6,009 bases of DNA from Desulfobacterales bacterium. Its GTDB lineage: Bacteria; Desulfobacterota; Desulfobacteria; Desulfobacterales; UBA5852. Under the pieces are notes generated by a model that worked only from the letters and a program-made list of their open reading frames with translations, did no database searches and was not told the DNA's origin. The translations under genes and the position numbers were made by a program. This document shows, piece by piece, positions 4,660 through 6,009 of this stretch. Each line of letters opens with the position of its first letter. Within the stretch, counting starts at the first letter, position 1. The stretch covers positions 1-6,009 of the forward strand of contig JASJBQ010000291.1 of the NCBI GenBank assembly GCA_030066455.1, read 5' to 3'.

Positions 4660-6009
4660 CTACCAATCCGGCCGGTTGAAGATTTTATCGGTCTCTTCCG
4701 AGGGATCTGTTTCCAGTTCATCGGGCGCCAGCAAATCGCCCCAGTCGGTTCGTTCCTGCATCTTCGTTTTGATCTTGCGGGGCACGAAATCCTGACCGAT
4801 GCGGATTTCCCAGCCACCGCCCAAAGCCTTGTAGAGCCCTACCAGGCTCAAGACCACATCGCCGGTGGTGGCCACCAGGGTGTCCTGCGTCTGCACCAGG
4901 TTCTCTTGAGAGTCGAGCACTCGCTGGAAATCCACCAGGCCTTCCCTGTATTGCAGCGAGGACAAGTTCACCGCATCTTTGTAGGCCTTGACCGCATCGG
5001 CAAGCAAGGCAACCTGCTCCTGGGTGCGCAGATAGGCGACCAGGGCGTCTTCAACTTCCTGATAGGCCTCTAGTACGGTGTTCTCGTAATCCACCGCCAG
5101 TTGCTGAAAACGGGCGTCTTCCACGCGCACGGCATTGGTGATGCGCCCGTAATTAAAAAGATCCCAGGAGAATGACGGACCGGCCGAATAGTTGAAGCTC
5201 TTCCGCGTAAACAATTCGCCAAGGCCGGCATTGCGTGATTGGGGCGGACTGGTGCTGCCGGCGCTGGCATAGCCGATAGTGCCGAACAGGGAGAAGCTGG
5301 GGAAAAGATCGGCCTTGGCCACTCCGATCTGGGCGCTCTGACCGGCCAGTTGGCGCTCGGCCAGGCGAATGTCGGGCCGGCGGCGCAGAAGTTCAGCCGG
5401 AAACCCGAGAAGAAGTTCATCAGGCACCGTGGGAACCGGCCCGGCCGAGCCGATCATGGCATCGACTTCTCCTGGAAGTTTGCCCAGTAGAATGGCCAAA
5501 GCGTTCTTGGCTTGCCGGATATCGGTCTCGAACCCAGGAATGGCGGACTGCGTCGTCCGCAGTAAGGCCTTAGCCTGGAAAACGTCCAGTTCGTAAACCG
5601 CCCCGGCGTCGTACTGGGCTTGCGCCAGGCGCAGGGATTCGGTCTGGATTTTAACGTTGCCACGCGCTACCGCGAGCCGTTCTTCGGCGGTGCGCAGATT
5701 GATATAAGTGCTGGCCACCTCGGAAGTTAGAAAGACGAGATTGTCGTCGTAGTCGGCAATCGAAGTCTCCAGGTCGGCCACCCCCGACTGGACCGACCGG
5801 CGGAACTTGCCCCAGAAGTCAAGTTCCCAGGCAACGTCGAAGCCGGTGTCGTAAATGGTCGAAAACCGCTCACCCGAGGCCGCGTTGGCCAGATTGCGAC
5901 TGGTTTTCTGGATGCTGGCGTCGCCAAAGCCCTGCTGAGTCTGCGGATATTGATCGCCGATGGCGATGCCCAACTGGGCCCGGGCCTCCAGGATACGGAT
6001 CCCGGTGGC
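4660..6009 (-). CDS. NodT/OprM-type efflux outer membrane factor (N-terminus cut by window edge)
   Basis: This is the C-terminal 449 residues of a TolC-superfamily outer membrane channel of the NodT/CusC/OprM group, the exit duct of tripartite RND (or similar) pumps. It would be trimeric, spanning outer membrane and periplasm. The frame is open to base 6009. The visible part starts inside the typical ILEARAQLGIA segment, so the lipoprotein or signal peptide and the first few dozen residues are missing; TTG at 5971-5973 is internal and not a start. Both structural repeats are present. Repeat one contains AQAQYDAGAVYELDVFQAK (visible residues 129-147). The second begins with LLRRRPDIRLAERQLAG (207-223) and GVAKADLFPSFSL (229-241), then WDLFNYGRITNAV (282-294) and LQYREGLVDFQRVLDSQ (352-368). 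The usual end ALGGGW (395-400) is followed by an extra tail of about 49 residues, basic then acidic. Adaptor and pump genes are expected upstream, beyond the window. Substrate unknown. Confidence 0.95.
   Translation of the reverse strand, partial: ATGIRILEARAQLGIAIGDQYPQTQQGFGDASIQKTSRNLANAASGERFSTIYDTGFDVAWELDFWGKFRRSVQSGVADLETSIADYDDNLVFLTSEVASTYINLRTAEERLAVARGNVKIQTESLRLAQAQYDAGAVYELDVFQAKALLRTTQSAIPGFETDIRQAKNALAILLGKLPGEVDAMIGSAGPVPTVPDELLLGFPAELLRRRPDIRLAERQLAGQSAQIGVAKADLFPSFSLFGTIGYASAGSTSPPQSRNAGLGELFTRKSFNYSAGPSFSWDLFNYGRITNAVRVEDARFQQLAVDYENTVLEAYQEVEDALVAYLRTQEQVALLADAVKAYKDAVNLSSLQYREGLVDFQRVLDSQENLVQTQDTLVATTGDVVLSLVGLYKALGGGWEIRIGQDFVPRKIKTKMQERTDWGDLLAPDELETDPSEETDKIFNRPDW

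Noticed and set aside
4090..5073. 327-codon plus-strand open frame
   Set aside because: It lies wholly antisense to the GNAT and efflux channel genes, both clearly supported by family motifs, and also crosses their intergenic gap. Its product shows no recognisable domain.
5971..5973. TTG as the start of the efflux channel gene
   Set aside because: The frame is open upstream to the window edge and encodes the family's ILEARAQ segment just before it, so this codon is an internal leucine.

Overview
This window looks like ordinary bacterial chromosome of medium-high GC, and every supportable gene reads on the minus strand. There are five protein-coding genes, two of them cut by the window edges. 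No rRNA, tRNA, CRISPR array, transposase, integrase or phage gene was seen. The mix of a long-form acetyl-CoA hydrolase/CoA-transferase, a stand-alone Pat-like GNAT, a NodT-type efflux outer membrane factor and intergenic GTGTCAG/GTTCTG-rich repeats suggests a Gram-negative proteobacterium, perhaps of the Desulfobacterota (former Deltaproteobacteria). The Gram-negative assignment is firm because of the outer membrane factor. The phylum is only an impression.

Layout in transcription order (right to left). From the right edge to 4660 is the C-terminal 449 residues of a NodT/OprM/TolC-family outer membrane channel; its adaptor and RND pump would be expected beyond 6009. After 57 bases, and behind a strong Shine-Dalgarno, comes a 181-residue GNAT acetyltransferase (4057-4602), probably co-transcribed with the efflux gene. 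A 233-base gap (3824-4056) follows. It holds an AT-rich CCCTAA...TTAGGG inverted repeat and a roughly 110-base repeat-like element with inverted ends.

Next is a 408-residue protein that I do not recognise (2597-3823), then a 142-base leader with a 13-base palindrome and a bulged hairpin, then a 136-residue SnoaL-like/ester-cyclase-type NTF2-fold protein (2044-2454). After an 87-base gap with two small hairpins comes a long acetyl-CoA hydrolase/transferase (start 1956). Its frame stays open for 652 codons to base 1 and it continues off the left edge.

Functionally the window falls into three blocks: drug or solvent efflux with an accessory acetyltransferase, an orphan protein with a small cyclase-like enzyme, and acyl-CoA/acetate metabolism. 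The sequence does not show that they form one pathway. A Pat-like lysine acetyltransferase and an acetyl-CoA-handling enzyme in one neighbourhood may both touch acetyl-CoA, but that is inference. No clearly new multi-gene system is visible. The best candidates for novelty are the unrecognised 408-residue protein and the structured intergenic sequences around it.
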